A stretch of 64,000 bases of DNA from Haemophilus paracuniculus. Its GTDB lineage: Bacteria; Pseudomonadota; Gammaproteobacteria; Enterobacterales; Pasteurellaceae. Where the stretch lies: contig NZ_MUYA01000001.1 in assembly GCF_002015115.1 (NCBI RefSeq), forward strand, positions 124,001 through 188,000. Direction: 5' to 3'. The notes below the pieces were generated by a model. That model ran no database searches and was not told the DNA's origin. It worked only from the letters and a program-made list of their open reading frames with translations. The position numbers and the translations under genes are program-made. Positions 37,103 through 45,146 of the stretch are shown piece by piece; position 1 is the stretch's first letter, and each line of letters begins with the position of its first letter.

Positions 37103-39273
37103 GCAATAAGTACCTTGTTGAGGCATTATTACGCCCACCTGTTGAGTATTACACGGCAACCGCCTGTGCTTTTGCTGCCTTTTTATGTGCCTATGCTCCT
37201 TGGGCGGTAGCTCTCACCCCAAGTGTTGGCTGGGGGATGGCAACGGGATTTGCGGTGCTTGGCGTAATTCGGTATCGCCAAGGGTGGCGAATTGTCAAAT
37301 ACCAGAAAAATTTGAAACGTTTACCACGTTATGCAATGTCAAGTAAGCAAATTCCCGTAATGAAAAAACATCTGTTTATTGGGCTGGGCTTCCGTTGGAC
37401 ACAAAAGCATACGCAACGTTTGCACGACTGTTTTTTATCGGGCAACAGCAAATATATTTCGCCCTCAAAATGTTATACCTGGGTCAAAGAATTTGAGAAG
37501 AAGCACGAGGACAGCTTTATTGCCAAAATGACCTCAAAAGATACCGCTTGGAACCCGTTTCGTCCATTGCCTCCCGTAGAGGGTATTCCTGCCATTCACG
37601 GTATTGAACTGGATGAGGTTAATGTGACCATTCCAACCAGTAGCCGTGTCGGGCATACGCTCGTTCTCGGCACGACTCGTGTCGGCAAAACACGATTGGC
37701 TGAACTTTGGATCACCCAAGACATTCATCGAGGAAGTCGCTTTGAAGAACGTGAAGTGGTCATCTTTTTCGATCCGAAAGGCGATGCCGACATTCTCAAA
37801 CGGATGTATGCGGAAGCCAAACGAGCAGGACGAGAAAATGAATTTTACTGTTTTCATTTAGGCTGGCCCGATATTTCCGCTCGCTACAATGCGGTCGGTC
37901 GATTTAACAAAATCACCGAAGTCGCTTCCCGTATTTCAGGGCAATTAAGCGGTGCAGGCAACTCCGCCGCATTCAAAGAGTTTGCGTGGCGATTTGTCAA
38001 TATTATCGCTCGTGCGTTGGTTGAATTAGGTCGCCGTCCAGACTATGAGCAAATTGCCCGTTATGTACGAAGCATTGATAATCTTTTCTTAGATTACGCT
38101 AAATTCTATCTTGACCGACAAAATCCTGCTATTTGGGGGGCGATTGCCGTTGCCGCAGCCAATATTGACCAGAAAGATCTCAGTTTTGCAATGAAAGGTC
38201 GCAATAATATGGTCGTGGCTGTCGATCAATATATTCGAGATGAGAAAATTTTCGATCCTGTCCTAGATGGTTTATGCAGTGCGGTGCGTTACGATAAAAC
38301 CTACTTCGATAAAATTGTCGCTTCATTATTACCGCTCTTGGAGAAACTAACCTCAGGTAAAGTGGCTGAATTATTATCGCCGAATTATGCCGACATTAAT
38401 GATACGCGTCCTATTTTCGACTGGGAAGAAATTATCCGTAAGCGAGGCATTGTCTATATTGGCTTGGATGCCCTGTCGGATTTGACGGTGGCATCTGCGG
38501 TCGGAAACTCGATGTTCGCCGATTTAGTCTCAATGGCTGGTCATATTTACAAATTCGGGATCAACGAGGGGCTACCTGATGCGTTGGGCGGTAAAAACAG
38601 CAAAATTTCGATTAACGTGCATTGCGATGAATTCAATGAGTTGATCGGCGATGAGTTTATTCCGCTTATCAACAAAGGCGGTGGTGCAGGTGTGCAAGTC
38701 ACTGCTTATACACAGACTATTTCCGATATTAAGGCTCGTATCGGTGATGCAGCCAAGGCGGGGCAGATTGTCGGTAACTTTAACTCACTCGTAATGTTAC
38801 GCGTGAAAGAAGAAGCGACCGCTGAAATTCTCACGAAAAGTATGCACAAAGTAACAGTCAGTGAGGTAATGGCAATATCCAGTACCACCGATAGTTCCGA
38901 TCCGACTTCAAATAAAGACTTTGGATCAAACACAGGCGACCGTGTTACCCAGAAAGAACGTCCAATGATCACCTCTGCCGATGTGATGAATTTGCCGAAA
39001 GGACAGGCTTTTGCCTTGATTGAGGGAAGTCAATTATGGAAAATTCGGATGCCGCTACCGATTGAAGATAAAGACGACTGTATGCCAAAAGATTTGCAAC
39101 AACTGGCTCAATATATGTCAAAAAATTACCGCACAACGGACAACTGGTGGGCTGGCGTACATAGCTATCAACCAAACCAAGAAGCGGTTGAGGCTTTTGA
39201 ACATTTACAACGTAACTTTTTCCCAGAGGATATAAACGATGACAACCAATCCACCGAACAAACCTACCACTGA
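37099..39273 (+). CDS. traD: Conjugative coupling factor TraD, PFGI-1 class
   Basis: 724 aa. Type IV coupling protein that links the relaxosome to the secretion channel. N-terminal membrane part (about 20-60), Walker A GTTRVGKT at 191-198, Walker B-type VIFFDPKGDAD, and NVHCDEFNELIGDEFIPLINKGGGAGVQVTAYTQT. Matches TIGR03743. C-terminal tail acidic (EDINDDNQSTE). Overlaps the next gene by 35 bases. Confidence 0.92.
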   Translation: MSNKYLVEALLRPPVEYYTATACAFAAFLCAYAPWAVALTPSVGWGMATGFAVLGVIRYRQGWRIVKYQKNLKRLPRYAMSSKQIPVMKKHLFIGLGFRWTQKHTQRLHDCFLSGNSKYISPSKCYTWVKEFEKKHEDSFIAKMTSKDTAWNPFRPLPPVEGIPAIHGIELDEVNVTIPTSSRVGHTLVLGTTRVGKTRLAELWITQDIHRGSRFEEREVVIFFDPKGDADILKRMYAEAKRAGRENEFYCFHLGWPDISARYNAVGRFNKITEVASRISGQLSGAGNSAAFKEFAWRFVNIIARALVELGRRPDYEQIARYVRSIDNLFLDYAKFYLDRQNPAIWGAIAVAAANIDQKDLSFAMKGRNNMVVAVDQYIRDEKIFDPVLDGLCSAVRYDKTYFDKIVASLLPLLEKLTSGKVAELLSPNYADINDTRPIFDWEEIIRKRGIVYIGLDALSDLTVASAVGNSMFADLVSMAGHIYKFGINEGLPDALGGKNSKISINVHCDEFNELIGDEFIPLINKGGGAGVQVTAYTQTISDIKARIGDAAKAGQIVGNFNSLVMLRVKEEATAEILTKSMHKVTVSEVMAISSTTDSSDPTSNKDFGSNTGDRVTQKERPMITSADVMNLPKGQAFALIEGSQLWKIRMPLPIEDKDDCMPKDLQQLAQYMSKNYRTTDNWWAGVHSYQPNQEAVEAFEHLQRNFFPEDINDDNQSTEQTYH

Positions 39274-39592
39274 AACCTTGATCGTCAATTTACCTGATGC
39301 CCACGTTGATTTAGGTCCAATGCTCACCATCAGCAATGCGGGGGCGTATGAGCAAGCGACACTGGATTTTTTTGCAGAAACCTTAATGCCGATGTGGTTT
39401 GAGAAACAATTTAGCCTACATCAATTGGCTGAATATTTATCAGGTAAAGCCGAATTATGGACAGCTCCCACCGTAGAATTGGTCAGTCGTGGACACCAAG
39501 AACCCTTTGCGTTTTGGATCAAATTCTTGGATACCGCTCAAACCACTTTTTTGGTGCAATGCGAATTAACCTCACGAGATAAGGTGCATTAA
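39239..39592 (+). CDS. Hypothetical protein between traD and TIGR03747
   Basis: 117 aa, soluble. Starts inside the traD 3' end, so translationally coupled. No family recognised; WFEKQFSLHQLAEYLSGKAELW suggests a small helical fold. Ends 1 base before the next gene. Confidence 0.6.
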   Translation: MTTNPPNKPTTETLIVNLPDAHVDLGPMLTISNAGAYEQATLDFFAETLMPMWFEKQFSLHQLAEYLSGKAELWTAPTVELVSRGHQEPFAFWIKFLDTAQTTFLVQCELTSRDKVH

Positions 39593-39593
39593 G

Positions 39594-40283
39594 ATGTCAG
39601 ACTCCGCACAAAACGTGCCACCGCAGGCACCGCAAAAATCCTCTTTCATCGGCAAAATCTTTGGCACCGTGATCGCGTCATTGGTGCTGAGTATTGTCAT
39701 TGAATGGGTAGGAATGGCGTTTATTTGGCAAGATCAGGGGATAAATCATAGCAAACAAATGATGGCACAAGAATTTGCGTGGTTTTCTAGTGAATTTCAG
39801 CAAAGCCTCATATATAGCAAGCCTGTGGCTTTTGCTCAGACCTCGATTAACTTCCTGCACGAATGGCTATTTGTAAAAACAGGGATCCAGCATTGGCTCA
39901 ATTCGCCTAAAAATAATGCAATGGAAAGTTGGGTGATTTATTATGTCGGCGATTACATTCAAGCGACTTTTTATGTGATGATCGTGTTCGTGATCCGCTT
40001 ATTTATTATTGTCCTCACCAGTCCGCTTTTTATTTTAGCTGCCTTAGTGGGGCTGATTGATGGACTGGTACAACGTGATCTTCGCCGTTTTGGGGTCGGT
40101 CGAGAGTCCGCCTACGTTTATCATCACGCCAAGCGGTTAGTTGCCCCTGTGATGTTTGTGGCGTGGGTTATCTACCTTTCGATTCCGATGTCGATTCATC
40201 CTAACTTTATTTTAATTCCCTCGGCGGTACTCTTCGGGATGATGATTGCCTTAACTTCATCCAGCTTTAAAAAATACCTCTAA
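39594..40283 (+). CDS. TIGR03747 (PFL_4697, DUF4400) ICE membrane protein
   Basis: 229 aa with four membrane segments (about 22-44, 120-140, 145-160, 185-225). Family motif PLFILAALVGLIDGLVQRDLRRFGVGRESAYVYHHAK. Inner-membrane part of the transfer machine; precise role unknown. Last gene before a terminator. Confidence 0.88.
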   Translation: MSDSAQNVPPQAPQKSSFIGKIFGTVIASLVLSIVIEWVGMAFIWQDQGINHSKQMMAQEFAWFSSEFQQSLIYSKPVAFAQTSINFLHEWLFVKTGIQHWLNSPKNNAMESWVIYYVGDYIQATFYVMIVFVIRLFIIVLTSPLFILAALVGLIDGLVQRDLRRFGVGRESAYVYHHAKRLVAPVMFVAWVIYLSIPMSIHPNFILIPSAVLFGMMIALTSSSFKKYL

Positions 40284-40313
40284 TTTTGCTCCTATACACA
40301 ATGTGTGTCTTTT

Positions 40314-40338
40314 GGGCTGTATTAACAGCCCTTTTTTC
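40314..40338 (+). terminator. Terminator after TIGR03747 gene
   Basis: GGGCTGT-atta-ACAGCCC followed by TTTTTT. It divides the transfer region into an upstream coupling block and a downstream mating-pair block. Confidence 0.9.
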
Positions 40339-40433
40339 TGAAAAGTCTTAAATTTCAAAAAATAGTTCTTCGTTAATTTTTCAAGCCCATTTTTGCATTA
40401 TTTCCACCGCAGTAAAACTTAGTTGGAGGAAAA

Positions 40434-40763
40434 ATGCGTCATTTATTTACTCTCTTATTGATTGCAAGCTCAGCATTTTATTCACCGCTCTCATCAGCAA
40501 GTGAACAGTCAGAATTAGATCAAGCGAAACGGCAACTGGAAGCGGCTCGCCAAGCTCTTTTTAGAGCCAAGGCAGAAGCGGAAAGAAACCGTTCTCGTGT
40601 CTATTTTGATTATGCCAGTGCAAATCAAGATATTACCTTGATTCAACAAGGTATTGATCGCTACATCAATAGCAATCGAGCTCAACCCCGTGATCCTCGT
40701 CAAATCCGCACCTTGTCGGGTGATTACGATAAGGTGCGTAACATTGTAGTGGGTAAACAATGA
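40434..40763 (+). CDS. RAQPRD family ICE protein
   Basis: 109 aa with signal peptide. The defining motif RAQPRDPRQIRTLSGDYD is at residues about 82-99. Preceded by a heptad-like helix (LDQAKRQLEAARQALFRAKAEAERNR). Periplasmic. Strong RBS GGAGGA. Begins the mating-pair-formation operon. Confidence 0.92.
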   Translation: MRHLFTLLLIASSAFYSPLSSASEQSELDQAKRQLEAARQALFRAKAEAERNRSRVYFDYASANQDITLIQQGIDRYINSNRAQPRDPRQIRTLSGDYDKVRNIVVGKQ

Positions 40764-40996
40764 GTAGTGCAGTATCCCAAGCTTTTAATATCGGTGCCAA
40801 TAGCACTGCGAGTGAATCGTCCATACTGATTTTAAGTTTCACTTTTGCTTCTTTATTGATGGTCATCGCATATATTGCTTTGCACTTATTTAAGGAATTA
40901 AAAGATGGAAAATTAAAAGTTGGGAAGTTTTTAGCAATACTATTAAAGATGAGTTTTCTCTTTGCCATATTAAGTTATTTTTTGCTGCGTAGGTAA
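40760..40996 (+). CDS. TIGR03758 family ICE membrane protein
   Basis: 78 aa, two membrane helices. Position directly after RAQPRD and size match TIGR03758 (PFL_4701). Overlaps the previous stop by 4 bases. Pilin-like proteins commonly occupy this place. Confidence 0.82.
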   Translation: MSSAVSQAFNIGANSTASESSILILSFTFASLLMVIAYIALHLFKELKDGKLKVGKFLAILLKMSFLFAILSYFLLRR

Positions 40997-41016
40997 ATTA
41001 CTTTTAAGGATTTTTT

Positions 41017-41364
41017 ATGAAAAAAACTTTCTCTACATTTTTTCAATCTTTATTACCTTTTATGGTATTAGGATTATCCAATAATGCCTCTGCTGCGTTA
41101 CCTAAAATAGAAGCCCCTAGCCGAGGTGAAGGCGCTGGTATTATGGCTACTATTCAAAATATGGGATTTGATGGTTTTACCTTAGCAGGGTTATTTCTTG
41201 CCGCTGGTGCATTTCTCATCGTTGCTTATGTTCTTGTGGAAGGACTTTTAGATGTAAAAAACGGGAAGAAAAAAATGGGCGATCTAACGGGACTTGCTTT
41301 ATTTGGCGTTATTCTCATTGTGATCATCCTCTGGTTAATCAATAAAGCCGTCAATATCTTATAG
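41017..41364 (+). CDS. TIGR03745 family ICE membrane protein (pilin-like)
   Basis: 115 aa. Signal peptide to about residue 29 (NNASA), two membrane helices in the mature part (about 54-72 and 90-110). TIGR03745 (PFL_4702) member; layout of signal plus two helices is that of VirB2/TraA-type pilins, which is inference. Confidence 0.84.
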   Translation: MKKTFSTFFQSLLPFMVLGLSNNASAALPKIEAPSRGEGAGIMATIQNMGFDGFTLAGLFLAAGAFLIVAYVLVEGLLDVKNGKKKMGDLTGLALFGVILIVIILWLINKAVNIL

Positions 41365-41378
41365 GAATACTTTACTTA

Positions 41379-41732
41379 ATGAAAGAGCATTCAACTATTC
41401 CTTTTATTCCTGAGCGAATCAATCGCCGTCCTGCGGTTTATCGTGGTATGACAATGTATGAATTGTTTATTGCGATCATCATAGGATTTGTGATCGGTCT
41501 CATAATGGGCATATTTGTAATGCTCTTATTTGATCTTCCTTGGGCAACGGTTGCAACCACCATTCTACTTTTCTTAATTATTTCCGTCCGTTTTAGTGGA
41601 AGTTTCCTTTCCCGATTAAAACGTGGCAAGCCCGAAACGTGGCTAGAACGTTATATTGAGTTAAAGAAAAAGCCTTCTCAATTTATTACCCAAAATCAAT
41701 TTTGGCTCATCAAACGCTTAAATTCAAAATAG
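41379..41732 (+). CDS. TIGR03750 (DUF3487) VirB3-like membrane protein
   Basis: 117 aa. Starts with IPFIPERINRRPAVYRGMTMYELF, the family signature, then two close membrane helices (about 30-70) and a basic tail. Resembles VirB3/TraL. Inner membrane. Confidence 0.85.
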   Translation: MKEHSTIPFIPERINRRPAVYRGMTMYELFIAIIIGFVIGLIMGIFVMLLFDLPWATVATTILLFLIISVRFSGSFLSRLKRGKPETWLERYIELKKKPSQFITQNQFWLIKRLNSK

Positions 41733-41744
41733 GAATCTATTTTT

Positions 41745-42386
41745 ATGAGTAAGTATCTCAATGCGTTACGTAGCGAACGGTTTCATATCCAAAGTCTGCG
41801 TATCGTCATCTTCATTTTATTGTTTGTCGTCAGTGCCTTAGGCTTTGCACTTTATTCTGTCCCTAAAAATCTGACTATCCATAATCCGCCTGATTTACGT
41901 TCAGGCTCTACTCGTGCCTGGTGGGAAATACCAACACCCAATGTATATGGCTTTGCCTTTTACATTTTCCAACAACTTAATCGCTGGCCCACTGATGGCG
42001 AGGTAGATTACCAAAAAAACATTGAAGCCTTACGACCTTATCTCACCCCCTCTTGCTACCAATTTTTACTCAAAGATTATGACAATCGTAATCTATTGGG
42101 AGAATTGCGTGAACGCGTGCGTGGCGTATATGAGATGCCAGGGCGAGAATTTAGCGAGTCTCGCGTCAAAATCAATAGCCAAGATAACTGGGATGTTACG
42201 CTCGACCTTTACACCGATGAATACTACAAAGATGAACCCGTCAAGCGGGTTCTTGTTCGGTATCCGTTGAATGTCGTGCGTTTTGATGTCAATCCTGAAC
42301 AAAACCCTTGGGGAATGGCATTGAACTGTTATCGCTCTACGCCGCAGCGTATCGAATTAAGTAAACCAGACGACAAATCAAAATAG
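41745..42386 (+). CDS. TIGR03746 (DUF2895) ICE protein
   Basis: 213 aa, one N-terminal membrane anchor (about 18-40), the rest periplasmic. Family phrases IHNPPDLRSGSTRAWWEIPTPNVYGFAFYIFQQLNRWP and YFLT-like LRPYLTPSC. Topology like VirB8/TraE. RBS AGGAATC. Confidence 0.86.
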   Translation: MSKYLNALRSERFHIQSLRIVIFILLFVVSALGFALYSVPKNLTIHNPPDLRSGSTRAWWEIPTPNVYGFAFYIFQQLNRWPTDGEVDYQKNIEALRPYLTPSCYQFLLKDYDNRNLLGELRERVRGVYEMPGREFSESRVKINSQDNWDVTLDLYTDEYYKDEPVKRVLVRYPLNVVRFDVNPEQNPWGMALNCYRSTPQRIELSKPDDKSK

Positions 42387-42396
42387 GATCATTGCT

Positions 42397-43254
42397 ATGA
42401 AAAAATATACGTTGTTTACGCTTTCCGCTCTCTTTTTTCCTACGTTGGTCAATGCAGAGGTGTTGATGCAATGGAAACGCATTCCGTTGCCCGTTGAACT
42501 CAATGTCGGGCAAGAGCGAATTATTTTTGTCGATAAAAACGTGCAAATCGGCATACCCGAGCAACTGGATGGCAAATTAAGCGTACAAAGTACGGGCGGT
42601 GCGGTTTATTTAAAATCCGTTGAACCGTTCAAAAGCACTCGTATCCCGTTACGGGATATGGAATCAGGTCAAATTATTCTGCTTGATGTGAATAGCCGTA
42701 AATCGACCCAATCCCTTGATAATGTGCGTATTGTGGATGCGGAAGTTGCCAATAATACGCAAAAAGTCGATCAGACAACGGTTTCAGATCCTCAGACAGA
42801 ATCCGCACAGAAAGCCAGTAATTTACCTGCACCTGCTGCCTTAACGCGTTATGCAGCACAATCACTGTATGCCCCATTGCGTACAGTCGAACCCTTAGAG
42901 GGCGTTCGGCGTGTTGGGGTAAAACTGCCTAAATCCATCCCAAATTTAATGCCAAATTTAACCATTTTGGCAACACCGCTCGAAAGTTGGGGATTGGATG
43001 ATTATGTGGTAACGGCCGTGCGAATTAAAAACCTTTCCTCACAAAGCGTTACCCTCGATCCTCGTTATTTGCAAGGCTACTTTTATGCTGCGACCTTTCA
43101 ACATAATTGGCTTGGGATGAAAGGCACACCCGAAGATACCACCGTGGTTTATCTTGTGACCGAAGGTCGTCCAGATAACGCCTTTATCCCTGCTCGTCAA
43201 ACAGCTAAATCCAAAAAAATAGGAGGGCAAAATGAGTGCAGCAAAATCCAATAA
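42397..43254 (+). CDS. TIGR03749 (DUF3438) ICE protein
   Basis: 285 aa with a signal peptide ending at VNAE. Family opening WKRIPLPVELNVGQERIIFVDKNVQIGIP and late block QGYFYAATFQHNWLGMKGTPEDTTVVYLVTEGRP. Probably TraK/VirB9-like outer core component. Overlaps the next gene by 23 bases. Confidence 0.86.
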   Translation: MKKYTLFTLSALFFPTLVNAEVLMQWKRIPLPVELNVGQERIIFVDKNVQIGIPEQLDGKLSVQSTGGAVYLKSVEPFKSTRIPLRDMESGQIILLDVNSRKSTQSLDNVRIVDAEVANNTQKVDQTTVSDPQTESAQKASNLPAPAALTRYAAQSLYAPLRTVEPLEGVRRVGVKLPKSIPNLMPNLTILATPLESWGLDDYVVTAVRIKNLSSQSVTLDPRYLQGYFYAATFQHNWLGMKGTPEDTTVVYLVTEGRPDNAFIPARQTAKSKKIGGQNECSKIQ

Positions 43255-44719
43255 ATTGCTCAAAGTGTTGGTACTCGCCCTCATCGCAGCGGTTGCTTTC
43301 ATTATTGTGGTAGCAATGGGACGAGGCAAAGCCGATGAGGAAATTCAAACCAAACCGCAATCGGTTGTGTACGACCTTTCTGAACAAGAACAGAAAGATT
43401 TGGGGATTACCGCAGGTGATACCCCTCACGATACGATCAAAACCTTGTTAGGTGCGTTGAAAGAAACCCGTGCGGATGTGAAAAAAGTGCTGGAAGAAAA
43501 TGAACGCCTCAAACAAGAAAAGCAAAATTTGACGGTAAACAGTGAGAATGTTGATCTACGGATCAATCAAGCTCTCGAAAACCAACGTAACAGCCTCTTT
43601 GCAGAGTTTGAAACACGGTTGGAAAATTTGACCTCTGCGTTAAAAGTGAATCGCGATGAGAGGGGGGCGACCTCAACGTCAAGTGCAGTCCAACCGACCA
43701 ATGAGGCTTTGCCTATCGGCGGAAGCCTGTTTAAACCTGAAAATGGGGGCAGCTCCGCAACCATATCAGGCTCAAATGTTGGCAATGCAGTTGCCTCAGA
43801 CGGAATGCGTTGGGTTTCACCTGCCGATCTCAAAATGACTGATAAACAGGGCAATCTGGTTGCCGACACCTTCCAAGGTGAGAAAAAAGCCAGTTTTCCT
43901 AATCCGTTTAAAGCATTAGACGAATCGCCACTTGGCGATGCGGCGGCAACCGCTCAAAACGGTTTTAAGGAAACCACCAATGATCGCACAAGTAAAACCA
44001 GAACGCCTTATTTTACCGTACCTGAAAATTCAACTTTGATGGGTTCGGTTGCGATGACGGCGTTACTCGGTCGTATCCCGATTGATGGTAGTGTATCCGA
44101 TCCTTACCCTTTCAAAATTATGATTGGACGGGAAAATTTAATCGCCAATGGCATTGAGTTACCTGATGTCGAGGGAGCGATTGTCTCAGGAACAGCGAAT
44201 GGCGACTGGGCATTATCTTGTGTGCGAGGCGATGTGAAAAGTATTACGTTCGTGTTCAATGACGGACGTATTGCCAAATCTCGCACCGACAACAAAAACA
44301 GCAATAACGAACAAACACTTGGCTGGCTTTCCAACCCTCAGGGGGTGCCGTGTATCCCTGGTGAACGCAAAACTAACGCCCCCGAATACTTAACCACCCA
44401 ATTTTTACTCTCAGGTGCGGGAGCGGCCGCCCAAGGCTTTTCACAAAGCCAAACCACAACTGTGGTCGATAGTGGCTCGGTTGTAGGTGCCGTAACAGGC
44501 AATGCGGGCAAATATATTTTGGGTCAAGCGATTGGTGGGGGCTTATCAGAAATGGAAGATTGGGTCAGAAAACGTTTCGGGCAAACGTTTGATGCCGTTT
44601 ATGTGCCACCAGGTCAAGCGGTTGCCGTGCATATCACACGGGATATTGACATTGACTACGACACGGAGGCTCGCAAAGTGAAATACCGTCAAACCAAACC
44701 AAATCGCCAATTAGACTAG
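43232..44719 (+). CDS. TIGR03752 ICE protein (TraB/VirB10-like)
   Basis: 495 aa. Single membrane anchor near residues 10-30, coiled coil (about 75-140, LKEVRADVKKVLEENERLK-like), Ser/Gly linker, then the TraB-type beta domain (YFTVPENSTLMGSVAMTALLGRIPIDGSV.DPYPFKI) and a C-terminal QTFDAVYVPPGQAVAVHITRDIDIDYD. Scaffold spanning the envelope. Confidence 0.9.
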   Translation: MSAAKSNKLLKVLVLALIAAVAFIIVVAMGRGKADEEIQTKPQSVVYDLSEQEQKDLGITAGDTPHDTIKTLLGALKETRADVKKVLEENERLKQEKQNLTVNSENVDLRINQALENQRNSLFAEFETRLENLTSALKVNRDERGATSTSSAVQPTNEALPIGGSLFKPENGGSSATISGSNVGNAVASDGMRWVSPADLKMTDKQGNLVADTFQGEKKASFPNPFKALDESPLGDAAATAQNGFKETTNDRTSKTRTPYFTVPENSTLMGSVAMTALLGRIPIDGSVSDPYPFKIMIGRENLIANGIELPDVEGAIVSGTANGDWALSCVRGDVKSITFVFNDGRIAKSRTDNKNSNNEQTLGWLSNPQGVPCIPGERKTNAPEYLTTQFLLSGAGAAAQGFSQSQTTTVVDSGSVVGAVTGNAGKYILGQAIGGGLSEMEDWVRKRFGQTFDAVYVPPGQAVAVHITRDIDIDYDTEARKVKYRQTKPNRQLD

Positions 44720-44730
44720 GGAGAATAACA

Positions 44731-45141
44731 ATGAAATTATGGCAAAAAATCGGCGTAATCTTACCGCTTGCAGGGCTTCTTGCAGGTTGCTCGTCTTCCC
44801 AAGAAGAACTGTTACCTACCACCGATCAGACAATGCAGGATATTTGGCAATCAGGCGGCACATCCAATCGTGAGCAAGAAGCTCGCAATGCGTTACAGTT
44901 TGTCCGTCCAATTGAGAGCAGTTTTTCAAATAGTGCGGAAATGGTGCATTACACACGAACCGCCTCTAATGAGGCGACTAATTTGTTTCCACGTCTGCCG
45001 AATCCTGATTTGGTGATGTACGTTTTTCCACACCTGACCTCAACGGCAGAGCCTGTCCCCGTGCCAGGCTATACCACCGTCTTTCCTTTCTACGGGCGGG
45101 TGCAGTACGCTCAACCTGGTGAGCGGACTCGCCAATACTAG
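44731..45141 (+). CDS. TIGR03751 conjugal transfer lipoprotein
   Basis: 136 aa. Lipobox LAGC (Cys20). Family sequence RLPNPDLVMYVFPHL and VPGYTTVFPFYGRVQYA toward the C-terminus. Outer-membrane lipoprotein comparable with VirB7/TraV in place. RBS GGGAG. Confidence 0.88.
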   Translation: MKLWQKIGVILPLAGLLAGCSSSQEELLPTTDQTMQDIWQSGGTSNREQEARNALQFVRPIESSFSNSAEMVHYTRTASNEATNLFPRLPNPDLVMYVFPHLTSTAEPVPVPGYTTVFPFYGRVQYAQPGERTRQY

Positions 45142-45146
45142 GAGGG